NCBI RefSeq assembly: GCF_014647375.1
Contig: NZ_BMPB01000005.1
Location: 1 to 64,000 of the forward strand
Direction: 5' to 3'
Source of the DNA: Parabacteroides faecis
Lineage (GTDB): Bacteria > Bacteroidota > Bacteroidia > Bacteroidales > Tannerellaceae
Length of the DNA: 64,000 bases
Shown: positions 53,301 to 59,967 of the stretch, piece by piece
Layout of the letters: each line of letters starts with the position of its first letter
Position numbering within the stretch: position 1 is the first letter of the stretch
Program-made: the position numbers and the translations under genes
The notes under the pieces: model-generated
Databases searched by the model: none
Seen by the model: only the letters and a program-made list of their open reading frames with translations
Told to the model about the DNA's origin: nothing

Positions 53301-53590
53301 AAGAGTTGTTGGATACACCGGAGGTTCTTCCCTGGTACGACGGTACGGCACGTGTGCTGAATGAGGTCGATATCCTTTTTGGAAAAGGATTATCCAAACG
53401 TCCTGACCGGGTAATGATTTCGGATGAAAAAGTGACCGTGATAGACTATAAATTCGGTGAAATACAGGACAAACGGCATCATAACCAGGTAAAGAATTAT
53501 ATGAAACTGATCAACCAGATGGGATACGAGAGGGTAGAAGGTTATCTCTGGTACGTGGAGTTGGGGAATATAGTATCAGTTGATAGTTGA
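50327..53590 (+). CDS. AddA/RecB-like UvrD-family helicase-nuclease
   Basis: A 1087-residue protein of double-strand-break repair. SF1A helicase motifs are present: Walker A 'ASAGAGKTHKL' (7-17), motif Ia 'LAVTFTNKATDEMKGRI', Walker B 'YMIDEFQDTSGMQW' (near 385), 'LIVGDVKQSIYRFR', and late motifs 'ILTVHKSKGLGFKVVVIPFGD' and 'TLYVAFTRSKDELIVFAP'. The C-terminus (about 950-1080) is a RecB-type PD-(D/E)XK nuclease: a conserved His in 'KHGALMHEVLS', then 'VTVIDYKFGE', then 'HHNQVKNYM'. An AddB-like partner would be expected next door, but the following genes are psd and pssA. The final codons run into the dispersed repeat. Confidence 0.9.
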   Translation: MLTVYRASAGAGKTHKLTGEYLTLLFAGSGAYRRILAVTFTNKATDEMKGRIVEELYNLSSGRKSDYVESLCSTYSLTEEQVRKQATKILIDILHDYSAFNISTIDRFFQQTMRAFTREIGLQGGYGIEMDQELVLTTAVDNLLADLEKPESKELLGWLLRFAEDKIENGGEWNLRKDIMSLSREVFKESYKASSEEVAKDIRNKEALENYKNELFGIIRSVEAEAKRLGESGLALLNKYAIRTTDFKGGSRSPLTLLDRLAKGEMKEPTATFIGLADNLEGCFTKTTSLGTRQIIGCIFEEGLNDCIKKIIALFSNLTAYNTAREIVRYYYTLGILTDVSRQIASYREDKNVMLIADTTELLNKVIGGSDAPFIYEKTGTHVDHYMIDEFQDTSGMQWNNFRPLIEESLAHDRANLIVGDVKQSIYRFRNSDWKLLDEQVQADFSSGEVKEETLKENWRSCRNIVEFNNTFFTALPGVLQTVYNETLLTSSLSEEQRAAYLTKIMSAYTKSYQLVPPPFQQKDGHVKIEFLTGDEEKDWKEEALDRLPGVVEQLQDNGYDLKDIAVLVRTNMEGAMVADKLLSYKESNPSDRYHYDIISDDALFVSGSPAVRFMIALLRYLRNPEDKINEQTALYSYRILQGAIEDEEHSNLYSVVTSANVFPPEIAAELQALSRQSLYEISEGIFRLFSGDFQENEQVFVQAFLDMVSEYTQKESADLSRFLKWWDETGYRKTIATPDAQNAIRILTVHKSKGLGFKVVVIPFGDWEIDHKPSKPVILWCKPETKPFNRLHLVPVRYSQSLGNTIFAEDYFRERLHAFIDNLNTLYVAFTRSKDELIVFAPRPKKIKEETGEVEKISSIADALWAALYVEVHDTREGDTLVSLPSSFDTKAGIFELGNWWYPSAAKSDEHSPEEITMARISSISPDDRLQLRLHGKGFFFDNARRKHGALMHEVLSQVRTRKDIPSAVESYRLSGVINKEEAELLIVRLEELLDTPEVLPWYDGTARVLNEVDILFGKGLSKRPDRVMISDEKVTVIDYKFGEIQDKRHHNQVKNYMKLINQMGYERVEGYLWYVELGNIVSVDS

Positions 53591-53637
53591 CAGTTAAGTA
53601 CTCAAACAAACAACTGTCATCTGTCAATTGTCAACTG
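53582..53637. repeat. TTGACAGTT-type repeats at the end of the helicase gene
   Basis: GTTGATAGTTGACAGTT (53579-53595) is answered by AACTGTCATCTGTCAATTGT and CAACTG (53612-53637) in reverse. The stop codon of the helicase-nuclease gene lies within the repeat. Confidence 0.65.
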
Positions 53638-53643
53638 AATTGT

Positions 53644-53673
53644 TTTGTTATTCCGTAAAAATGAATACTTTTG
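53644..53673 (+). promoter_or_regulatory. Promoter of psd-pssA
   Basis: TTTG (53644-53647), 18 bases, TACTTTTG (53666-53673), 34 bases before the psd ATG. Confidence 0.65.
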
Positions 53674-53707
53674 CAAATTGAAATAAAAACGCAGCTTTAA
53701 AGGAAGA

Positions 53708-54382
53708 ATGAAAGTACATAAAGAAGGGACTGGCCTGTTACTTACGTTATTTACGGTTTTATTTGTCGTAAATGTCGCATTATACCATACCGTGGGTAAG
53801 GGGATACTGTTCTATACCGTTGCTACTATTTCAACGATTCTTTTTTTGCTGATACTGAATTTCTTTCGTAGTCCGTTCCGCCGTTTCCCCTACGATTCGG
53901 AAGGATTGGTGATCGCACCTGCCGACGGTACGATTGTGGCGATCGAAGAAGTGATGGAGAACGAGATCCTTCATAGGCAATGTTTGCAGATATCTATCTT
54001 TATGTCCGTATTCAATGTGCATGCCAACTGGTTCCCGGTAAACGGAACAGTGAAACATGTTTCCCATAATAACGGACGATTCATGGCGGCATATTTACCG
54101 AAAAGCAGCACCGAAAACGAACGTTCGGCTGTTGTCATTACTACCAAGAACGGAGTGGATGTGCTGGCACGTCAGATAGCCGGCGCACTTGCCCGGCGTA
54201 TTGTCACCTATGCCAAGGTTGGAGAAAAATGTCATGTTGACGAACAGATGGGTTTTATCAAGTTCGGGTCGCGTGTAGATGTTTATTTGCCGGTAGGGAC
54301 AGAAGTGCTGATCGAAATGGATCAGAAGGTAACCGGTAACCAGACGCCGATCGCGCGGTTAAGTAAATGCCCGTGTGAATAG
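53708..54382 (+). CDS. psd: Phosphatidylserine decarboxylase
   Basis: A 224-residue short-form Psd making phosphatidylethanolamine at the inner membrane. It has two N-terminal hydrophobic segments (residues about 12-55). The core contains 'EGLVIAPADGTIVAIEEV', 'ISIFMSVFNVHANWFPVNGTVKHVSHNNGRF' and the self-cleavage site region 'MGFIKFGSRVDVYLP'. Cleavage between Gly187 and Ser188 would create the pyruvoyl cofactor. FGSR replaces the LGST of the enterobacterial type, as is usual for the short form. pssA, which makes its substrate, follows 21 bases downstream. Confidence 0.95.
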   Translation: MKVHKEGTGLLLTLFTVLFVVNVALYHTVGKGILFYTVATISTILFLLILNFFRSPFRRFPYDSEGLVIAPADGTIVAIEEVMENEILHRQCLQISIFMSVFNVHANWFPVNGTVKHVSHNNGRFMAAYLPKSSTENERSAVVITTKNGVDVLARQIAGALARRIVTYAKVGEKCHVDEQMGFIKFGSRVDVYLPVGTEVLIEMDQKVTGNQTPIARLSKCPCE

Positions 54383-54403
54383 AATCCGGAAAATATACAA
54401 AAG

Positions 54404-55099
54404 ATGAATATTAGAAAGCATATACCCAATACAATCACTTGCATGAGTCTTGTATCAGGTTGCATCGCTACTGTAGTCGCTTTGCAGGGTAATTTGTTGT
54501 GGGCAGCCATATGGATCATTATTGCTGCTGTTTTTGATTTCATGGATGGGTTTGCTGCCCGTTTGCTGAAAGCCTATTCCCCGATGGGGAAGGAATTGGA
54601 TTCATTGTCGGATATGGTTAGTTTCGGAGTAGCACCCGGTATGATTGTATTCTGGATGCTCAGCCAGGCAAGTCTTTCGTTGGGAGAGATCGGCCGTTAT
54701 ATTCCTTATCTGGCTTTCGTGATCCCAGCTTTTTCCGGTTTGCGTCTTGCCAAGTTCAATATCGATGAACGGCAGACAACATCGTTTATCGGTATGCCGG
54801 TTCCGGCAAATGCCCTGTTCTGGGCTTCTGCCGGATACTCTCTGGCTCCGTTGGCACAGGCAAATCCTGTGTTGTTCATTGTGGTTACGCTGGCGGTGGC
54901 CTTGGCTACCTCTTTATTACTTGTATCAGAAATTCCGATGTTCTCGTTGAAGATCAAATCGGTTGCATGGAAAGGTAATGAAAGACGCTATATATTAGTA
55001 GGTTGTGCAGTCTTGTTCGTTGCCCTGTTCGGTATGCTGGGTATAGCCGGGACCATTCTTCTCTATCTCCTCTTGTCTATTTTTAACAAAAGACAATAA
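54404..55099 (+). CDS. pssA: CDP-diacylglycerol--serine O-phosphatidyltransferase
   Basis: A 231-residue membrane enzyme making phosphatidylserine from CDP-diacylglycerol and serine. The CDP-alcohol phosphatidyltransferase motif D-G-x2-A-R-x8-G-x3-D-x3-D is read as 'DGFAARLLKAYSPMGKELDSLSD' split around residues 47-69. About eight hydrophobic segments follow, with 'FSGLRLAKFNIDERQ' also family-typical. Together with psd immediately upstream it completes the two-step route to phosphatidylethanolamine. Confidence 0.95.
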   Translation: MNIRKHIPNTITCMSLVSGCIATVVALQGNLLWAAIWIIIAAVFDFMDGFAARLLKAYSPMGKELDSLSDMVSFGVAPGMIVFWMLSQASLSLGEIGRYIPYLAFVIPAFSGLRLAKFNIDERQTTSFIGMPVPANALFWASAGYSLAPLAQANPVLFIVVTLAVALATSLLLVSEIPMFSLKIKSVAWKGNERRYILVGCAVLFVALFGMLGIAGTILLYLLLSIFNKRQ

Positions 55100-55154
55100 A
55101 CAAGAGGTCTGTTCTATATGTTTCTCTTATAAACCAACTAAGTAACGAAGTATT

Positions 55155-55421
55155 ATGTTTAAGTTTTTGTTTGTAATGTTTTTCTTCTTCATCCTGTTAG
55201 TGTTCCTGATGGGATTCTCTATCCTGCGTACATTTAAGAATATGTTATTCGGTAGTGGAAGCAGCAATACAAAGAAGGGAGAACAGCGTCGTCAGACAAG
55301 CAGTTACTCTAGCGGGCAACATCAGTCGCATACTACCGAGGACGATTATGCCTCGGCTAACCGTAAGAAGATCTTTGCTAAAGATGAAGGCGAATATGTT
55401 GACTTCGAGGAAGTGAAGTAA
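55155..55421 (+). CDS. DUF4834 small membrane protein
   Basis: An 88-residue protein with one N-terminal membrane helix (FLFVMFFFFILLVFLMGFSIL) and then a basic/Ser-rich, probably disordered cytoplasmic tail ending 'KIFAKDEGEYVDFEEVK'. The C-terminal 'DEGEYVDFEEV' motif is characteristic of DUF4834, a family found next to pssA in Bacteroidetes. Function unknown; co-occurrence suggests a link to phospholipid synthesis or the membrane. It is 55 bases after pssA. Confidence 0.85.
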   Translation: MFKFLFVMFFFFILLVFLMGFSILRTFKNMLFGSGSSNTKKGEQRRQTSSYSSGQHQSHTTEDDYASANRKKIFAKDEGEYVDFEEVK

Positions 55422-55435
55422 TTACAGTAACGATC

Positions 55436-55456
55436 ATCCCGTGCTTGACGCGGGAT
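55436..55456. repeat. CTTGAC-centred GC hairpin between convergent genes
   Basis: ATCCCG and CGGGAT enclose TGCTTGACG, with TTT following on the plus strand. It is the same hairpin type as in the 31048-31136 element and may end transcription of both flanking genes. Confidence 0.55.
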
Positions 55457-55467
55457 TTCTCATTCTC

Positions 55468-55908
55468 TTATCTTCTCTGCCGGAAGAATTTCTGCATCTC
55501 TTCCGCGCATTCTTTCTCCATCACACCTTTTTTTACGATAGCTTTCGGATGAAATGCTTTCGGCGCATATTCCTGATACCCTCTTTTCTCATCGCTCGCA
55601 CCGTACACGATCGTACTTAATTGTGCCCAGCCGATGGCACCTGCACACATAATGCAGGGTTCTACCGTTACATAAAGGCTGCATCCGGTTAGATATTTAG
55701 CCCCTAATACGCTGACAGCTGCCGTAATTGCCAGCATTTCCGCATGGGCGGTCGGATCGTTCAGGCGTTCTGTCTGATTGTGGGCACGGGCAATGATCTG
55801 GTTATTACATACAACCACGGCACCTACGGGTACTTCTCCCTCGGCAGCAGCAGCACGCGCTTCCACCAGTGCCTGTTTCATAAAATATTCGTCGTTAAAT
55901 GGATTCAT
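55468..55908 (-). CDS. tadA: tRNA-specific adenosine deaminase
   Basis: A 146-residue zinc deaminase converting wobble A34 to inosine in tRNA-Arg. The ATG at 55908 (MNPFNDEYFMKQALVEARAA) gives the family length and overlaps the TGA of the upstream gene (ATGA). The longer frame to 55995 adds residues that do not match the family. Zinc and catalytic residues are 'PTAHAEMLAI' (HAE) and 'VTVEPCIMCAGAIGWAQL' (PCxxC). 'EGEVPVGAVVVCNNQII' is the family start signature. Confidence 0.93.
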   Translation of the reverse strand: MNPFNDEYFMKQALVEARAAAAEGEVPVGAVVVCNNQIIARAHNQTERLNDPTAHAEMLAITAAVSVLGAKYLTGCSLYVTVEPCIMCAGAIGWAQLSTIVYGASDEKRGYQEYAPKAFHPKAIVKKGVMEKECAEEMQKFFRQRR

Positions 55909-56132
55909 CGTCTCATTTCCGTTTCTTTGAAGAGGGTAGGATAATCCTCTTCCAGCGTTTTGAGTATATGTGAAAGGATTGTTTCCCGATACCAACGGGA
56001 TTTATTTTCGATATTATATCTGGCAAGATAGCGGTCGACGGCCTTTTGCTCTTCTTCGTTGAGCATAAAAGTAACCTTATGCACCCTCGGGCGATTCGGC
56101 TGTGCTTGCGAGTATTTCCGATTTGTTGCCAT
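55905..56132 (-). CDS. Small conserved protein, possibly DNA-binding, coupled to tadA
   Basis: A 75-residue basic protein starting MATNRKYSQAQPNRPRVHKV. The middle 'VTFMLNEEEQKAVDRYLARYNIENKSRWYRETILSHILKTLEED' looks like a short strand and two helices, as in ribbon-helix-helix-like Bacteroidales proteins. The TGA stop overlaps the tadA start (4 bases), so translation is coupled. The ATG at 56132 is favoured: the in-frame ATG at 56141 would fall inside the -7 box at 56139-56146. No target is known. Confidence 0.65.
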   Translation of the reverse strand: MATNRKYSQAQPNRPRVHKVTFMLNEEEQKAVDRYLARYNIENKSRWYRETILSHILKTLEEDYPTLFKETEMRR

Positions 56133-56138
56133 ATTGTG

Positions 56139-56146
56139 CAAATGTA
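56139..56146 (-). promoter_or_regulatory. -7 box of the small protein-tadA unit
   Basis: Minus-strand TACATTTG (TAnnTTTG). If used, the transcript would begin only one or two bases before ATG 56132, that is, nearly leaderless. Confidence 0.45.
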
Positions 56147-56178
56147 CAAGTGAAAGGCCAAATAAAAAAGAAAAACAG

Positions 56179-56186
56179 TATATTTG
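56179..56186 (+). promoter_or_regulatory. -7 box of yraN
   Basis: TATATTTG (TAnnTTTG), 14 bases before ATG 56201. It supports 56201 over the upstream in-frame ATG at 56102. Confidence 0.55.
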
Positions 56187-56200
56187 TGCAAATTAATGAG

Positions 56201-56566
56201 ATGGCTGAACAAAACGATTTAGGCAGGGATGGTGAAGCGAAAGCACGTGACTATTTGATCCGGCAGGGCTACACGATTTTGCATACCAACTGGAGGTGGC
56301 ATCATTATGAACTGGATATTGTTGCGACGAAAGATGAGGAACTGATTGTCGTTGAGGTGAAAACCCGTTCGGAAGATTATCTCTTGTCGCCGGAGGAAGC
56401 TGTCGATAATAAAAAGATCAGGCGTATCGTGGCTGCGGCGGATGCCTATGTCCGTTATTTCAATCTGGAACTGCCGGTCCGTTTCGATATCATCACCCTG
56501 ATTAAAGGAAAAGAAGGATTTCAGATCGAACATATCGATGATGCTTTTTACGCCCCTTGCCGATAA
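56201..56566 (+). CDS. yraN: YraN (UPF0102) family nuclease-fold protein
   Basis: A 121-residue protein with a Holliday-junction-resolvase-like PD-(D/E)XK fold. Features are 'LGRDGEAKARDYLIRQGYTILHTNWRW' (7-33), then the catalytic core 'HHYELDIVATKDEELIVVEVKTR' split as E/D...EVK (about 35-57), and 'SPEEAVDNKKIRRIVAAADAYV'. The family is nearly universal in bacteria and its role is poorly defined; nuclease activity is inferred from fold. It is the first gene of a yraN-mmcQ-birA run. Confidence 0.92.
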   Translation: MAEQNDLGRDGEAKARDYLIRQGYTILHTNWRWHHYELDIVATKDEELIVVEVKTRSEDYLLSPEEAVDNKKIRRIVAAADAYVRYFNLELPVRFDIITLIKGKEGFQIEHIDDAFYAPCR

Positions 56567-56585
56567 ATAAAAACAAAGAAAACGT

Positions 56586-56939
56586 ATGAATATAGAAGAA
56601 GCCCGTGAATATTGTCTGTCGTTGAAGAATGTAACAGAATGCTTTCCGTTCGACGATGTCTCCCTGGTCTTTAAGGTGGAAAATAAGATGTTTGCCCTTT
56701 TACCGCTGGATGTTGAAGAACCTACGATCTCGGTGAAATGTAATCCGGATTATACGGAAGAATTGCGCGACCGTTATAAGGCTGTCGAGCCGGCTTACCA
56801 TTTCAATAAAAAATACTGGAACGGTATTTTTCTGGAACGTGATATGCCTGATGATGAGATCCGTTATTGGATTCAGCATTCTTACCGTGAAGTGATAGCC
56901 AAGCTACCGAAAAAAATAAGGGAGATATACAATGAGTGA
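56586..56939 (+). CDS. MmcQ/YjbR family protein
   Basis: A 117-residue protein of the MmcQ/YjbR (CyaY-like fold) family, often described as DNA-binding. Family motifs are 'AREYCLSLKNVTECFPFDDVSLVFKV', 'KMFALLPLD', 'ISVKCNPDYTEELRDRYKAVEPAYHFNKKYWNGIFLE' and 'DDEIRYWIQHSYREVIAKLPKK'. Length is normal. Its last 8 bases overlap the start of birA, implying translational coupling. The physiological role is unknown. Confidence 0.93.
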   Translation: MNIEEAREYCLSLKNVTECFPFDDVSLVFKVENKMFALLPLDVEEPTISVKCNPDYTEELRDRYKAVEPAYHFNKKYWNGIFLERDMPDDEIRYWIQHSYREVIAKLPKKIREIYNE

Positions 56940-57693
56940 CGGAAATGAAATACCACGGATCATCCGTTTAGAGGAGACGACCTCCACCAATAGTTATCTA
57001 CGGGGATTGGTCGGGAAAGAGCCGTTGCCGGAGGGTAGTGTCGTCGTTACCGAATACCAGACGGCAGGGCGTGGACAGGTTGGTAATACCTGGGAATCGG
57101 AAATAGGGAAGAATCTGATGTTTAGTGTGATCCTTTATCCCGACTTTCTTCCTGCCAATCGTCAGTTCCTGATTTCCCAGATAGCTGCATTGAGCGTAAA
57201 AGAAACGCTCGACGAATATGTAGACGATGTAAAGGTGAAATGGCCGAACGATATCTACTGGCGTGACCGGAAGATATGCGGCATGTTGATCGAGAATGAC
57301 CTGTCGGGGCGTGAACTGTATTGTTCCGTACTTGGTATCGGTATCAATATAAACCAACAGGAATTCCTGAGTGATGCACCGAATCCGGTTTCACTGGCTC
57401 AGATAACGGGACAGGAATACGACCGGGCAGAAGTTTTGAATAAATTCCAGAAACATCTTTACGAACGTTACATCGACCTGATCAGAGAGAAGGAGGACGA
57501 TATCCGGAATGATTATATGGCAGCATTGTACCGGGGGAATGGCTTTTATCCGTACCGGGATGAAAAAGGACTGTTTGAGGCCTGTATTAAAGGGATAGAG
57601 CTGACGGGACATCTTATCCTCGAATTGCCTGACGGGGAGTTGAGACGTTATGCATTCAAGGAAGTATCTATGGTACAGAGCGGAATGCATTGA
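56932..57693 (+). CDS. birA: Biotin--[acetyl-CoA-carboxylase] ligase
   Basis: A 253-residue single-function biotin protein ligase lacking the N-terminal DNA-binding domain of E. coli BirA. It attaches biotin to carboxylase carrier domains through biotinyl-AMP. Motifs are 'TTSTNSYLRGLVG', 'VVTEYQTAGRGQVGNTWES' (the GRGxxx adenylate loop), 'VKWPNDIYWRDRKICGMLIEN' and 'VLGIGININQQEF'. A short C-terminal beta domain follows. Because the HTH is absent it cannot act as a direct repressor. Confidence 0.95.
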   Translation: MSDGNEIPRIIRLEETTSTNSYLRGLVGKEPLPEGSVVVTEYQTAGRGQVGNTWESEIGKNLMFSVILYPDFLPANRQFLISQIAALSVKETLDEYVDDVKVKWPNDIYWRDRKICGMLIENDLSGRELYCSVLGIGININQQEFLSDAPNPVSLAQITGQEYDRAEVLNKFQKHLYERYIDLIREKEDDIRNDYMAALYRGNGFYPYRDEKGLFEACIKGIELTGHLILELPDGELRRYAFKEVSMVQSGMH

Positions 57694-57737
57694 ACCATTT
57701 TGAATAATTATACTATTGAACCTAATAAAAGAACACC

Positions 57738-58598
57738 ATGAAACTAGTATCAATCGGCAAAGTAATTCTATTTTTATTTATTTTATTTGTTTGTTCCGGT
57801 ATAACGGCACAGTCTTATGAACGTGACTGGCGTACGGATCGTCAGAAGATCAAGATCATCTCTTATAACATCATGGATGGTTTCAGTAATGGTGCGGACA
57901 AAGACCGTATCGCACGCTTTACCGCCTGGGTTAAAGAGCAGTCGCCCGATGTCCTGGCTTTGAACGAACTTTGTGGTTTCACCGAGGCGAAACTGAAAGA
58001 ATTGGCTGCCGGTTACGGCCATCCTTATGTCGCTATTGTAAAGGAGAACGGTTATCCGGTTGGTCTCACTTCCAGAACTCCGCTCAAAGTGATCGATAGA
58101 AAGATAGATGGCTACGGTCACGGGCTGTTACACTGTAAAGTGTTGGATATGGATTTCCTGGTGACACATCTGAATCCTTCCGACCGTCTGAAACGTAAGA
58201 AAGAAGCCGATAATATCGTCGACTATATAAACAGTAACCAATTAACCAACTGTCTGTTGATGGGAGATATGAATGCCCATTCTCCTTTTGATGCCTCCTG
58301 GACAGACGAACATCTGGAAGATTATGCTGTTATCTCCACATTTATGGCTGCATCTTTACATGATATCTGTTATATGTTCACCCCTGACAGCCAGCGTTAT
58401 TCTTTTCCTTCCCGGATATTGGCAGGTTCACCGAAGGGGGATGCTTTACGCCGTCAGCAAGAACGGATCGATTTTATCTTTGTAACCGACAGTCTGCGTC
58501 CGGATTGTGTAGATGCACAAATTTATAATGGTCCGGAAAATGATTATCTGTCTGACCATTATCCGGTCGGGATCAGTATGTTCATACCTAAAAAGTAA
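57738..58598 (+). CDS. Exported endonuclease/exonuclease/phosphatase family protein
   Basis: A 286-residue secreted or periplasmic enzyme of the EEP superfamily. The signal peptide is MKLVSIGKVILFLFILFVCS with cleavage near ITAQ. Metal and catalytic motifs appear in order: 'IKIISYNIMDGF' (Asn), 'DVLALNELCGF' (Glu), 'FLVTHLNPSDR', 'LLMGDMNAHSPFDA' (GDxN), 'RIDFIFV' and 'LSDHYPVGISM' (SDHxP). The fold covers nucleases, sphingomyelinases and phosphoinositide phosphatases; the exported location favours a nuclease or lipid or phosphoester hydrolase, but the substrate is open. It is followed by a strong terminator. Confidence 0.9.
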   Translation: MKLVSIGKVILFLFILFVCSGITAQSYERDWRTDRQKIKIISYNIMDGFSNGADKDRIARFTAWVKEQSPDVLALNELCGFTEAKLKELAAGYGHPYVAIVKENGYPVGLTSRTPLKVIDRKIDGYGHGLLHCKVLDMDFLVTHLNPSDRLKRKKEADNIVDYINSNQLTNCLLMGDMNAHSPFDASWTDEHLEDYAVISTFMAASLHDICYMFTPDSQRYSFPSRILAGSPKGDALRRQQERIDFIFVTDSLRPDCVDAQIYNGPENDYLSDHYPVGISMFIPKK

Positions 58599-58610
58599 CA
58601 AGATAAAAAT

Positions 58611-58637
58611 ACCCCCGGCGGAAATTCCGTCGGGGGT
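58611..58637. terminator. Bidirectional terminator between the EEP gene and hsp20
   Basis: ACCCCCGGCGG (58611-58621) pairs with CCGTCGGGGGT (58627-58637), with an A-run before and TTATT after. It serves the two convergent genes. Confidence 0.82.
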
Positions 58638-58659
58638 TATTCATCTGTTGGCTCCGAGA

Positions 58660-59088
58660 TTATTTAATCTCAATGTTTCTATGCAATTTAGCTGCTTCTA
58701 CAGGTGCTTTTTTAGGAACATCTACTGTTAATACACCATGTTCCACTTTTGCACTGACCTGATCTTTATCAACATTATCCGGCAATATCATTGTCTGCTG
58801 GAATCTTGAATATGAGAATTCGCGGCGCAGATAACGTCCGTTGTGCTTTTCGTCTTTATTCTCACTTTTCTTTTCCATCGAAATAACCAGGCAATTGTCG
58901 TCGTCGATACGAACGTTGAAATCGTCCTTTGTCATTCCGGGAGCAGCCAATTCTATTCTATAATCTTTTTCGCTTTCAATCACATTGATGGCAGGGGCTG
59001 TAGAATTAGCTTTTTCCATCCAGTCGTTATCGAAGAAATCATTGAAGATACTCGGTAACCAATTTTGATTTTTTCTGATCGGCATCAT
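58660..59088 (-). CDS. Small heat-shock protein, Hsp20/alpha-crystallin family
   Basis: A 142-residue holdase chaperone. The start at 59088 has AGGAGA about 11 bases upstream; a second ATG follows at once at 59085. The N-terminus 'NWLPSIFNDFFDNDWM' is typical. The alpha-crystallin domain (about 35-130) has 'VIESEKDYRIELAAPGMTKDDFNVRID' and ends 'VSAKVEHGVLTVDVPKK', with the A-x-x-x-n-G-v-L signature. A TTTTGTCA/TGACAAAA inverted repeat lies upstream (59216-59223 and 59252-59259) and could be an operator. The gap 59089-59294 otherwise shows nothing. Confidence 0.93.
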   Translation of the reverse strand: MMPIRKNQNWLPSIFNDFFDNDWMEKANSTAPAINVIESEKDYRIELAAPGMTKDDFNVRIDDDNCLVISMEKKSENKDEKHNGRYLRREFSYSRFQQTMILPDNVDKDQVSAKVEHGVLTVDVPKKAPVEAAKLHRNIEIK

Positions 59089-59294
59089 AATTAAATCTCC
59101 TATATTTAAGTTACACATTCAATAATTTATTGAACTCCGGGCTTTTTCCGAACCCTTCGTTCATCTATCAATATACAAACTGTGTGCCAGAGTGCATAGA
59201 AGAAGTACAGTGTCTTTTTGTCATGTATTTAAGTCTATATTACTTATTTCTGTGACAAAATGCTTCTATACTCTTCTATTTACTTCTAATATGA

Positions 59295-59516
59295 TTAATT
59301 CTTTTTGGCCTTTTCCGTAACATGCTCTACACGGTCGGCGATGTATTCAGCCTGATTGACACCTTTGTCGACAACATCTTTGAATTTCTTTTTTGTTCTG
59401 TCTGCCAACTCACTCATGTCGTCGTGGATACATTTGAATTTACCATCGTCTTCCATTTTACGGAGTACATAACCAATTGCGATACCGGCTGCAATGCCAA
59501 TTAATACATTTTTCAT
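59295..59516 (-). CDS. YtxH-like small membrane protein
   Basis: A 73-residue protein with a Gly-rich N-terminal membrane helix (VLIGIAAGIAIGYVL) and a charged amphipathic helical tail ('MSELADRTKKKFKDVVDKGVNQAEYIADRVEHVTEKAKK'), the layout of YtxH stress-related proteins. Placement beside hsp20 on the same strand suggests stress-linked expression. Function unknown. Confidence 0.83.
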   Translation of the reverse strand: MKNVLIGIAAGIAIGYVLRKMEDDGKFKCIHDDMSELADRTKKKFKDVVDKGVNQAEYIADRVEHVTEKAKKN

Positions 59517-59967
59517 AACTATTTTATTTTAAATGATTCTGTCTGGTTTATTTATATATGAAACAGAACCCCGGGTCATATTGTTCCCGGCTTAAAGAGA
59601 AAAAATATGAAATATAAAAACAACGTTTCCCCATCTCTTTCCGCTGAAAGTAGTGGGGAAACATAAAGTTAGGAAGAAGGTTTGGTTGTTTTCTTAGTGT
59701 CTTCAAAATAAGGAATAAAGTGTGTTTCATTTCGATAACAAAAGTAGAGTGGCGGTATTACAAACCTGTTACATGCACTATACAGTTTTATTAAATAATA
59801 CCGGAATAATTACCTTCTGATATTGTTTGCTGATTGAAATACTGTATTTTTGCCTTAAAGCAGAGATAAGCTGCGCCTCAGTATAAAAAATGAACGAGTT
59901 CATTTTATTCTGCTCCCGACTTGCATTATCTTTGCAGAAGAACATTTAGAAATTAAAATAGATAGAG
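59517..59967. other. Gene-free interval with one hairpin and the pyrH promoter
   Basis: GTTTCCCCA (59625-59633) and TGGGGAAAC (59654-59662) form a stem whose inner part can also pair (CTTT with AAAG). A 60-codon minus-strand frame at 59548-59730 lies across it and looks accidental. The rest is AT-rich without a recognisable gene. Confidence 0.5.
59927..59934 (+). promoter_or_regulatory. -7 box of pyrH
   Basis: TATCTTTG (TAnnTTTG), 33 bases before the pyrH ATG. Confidence 0.55.

Noticed and set aside
59548-59730. 60-codon minus-strand frame
   Set aside because: It overlaps a hairpin, has unusual composition and no recognisable start context; not called as a gene.
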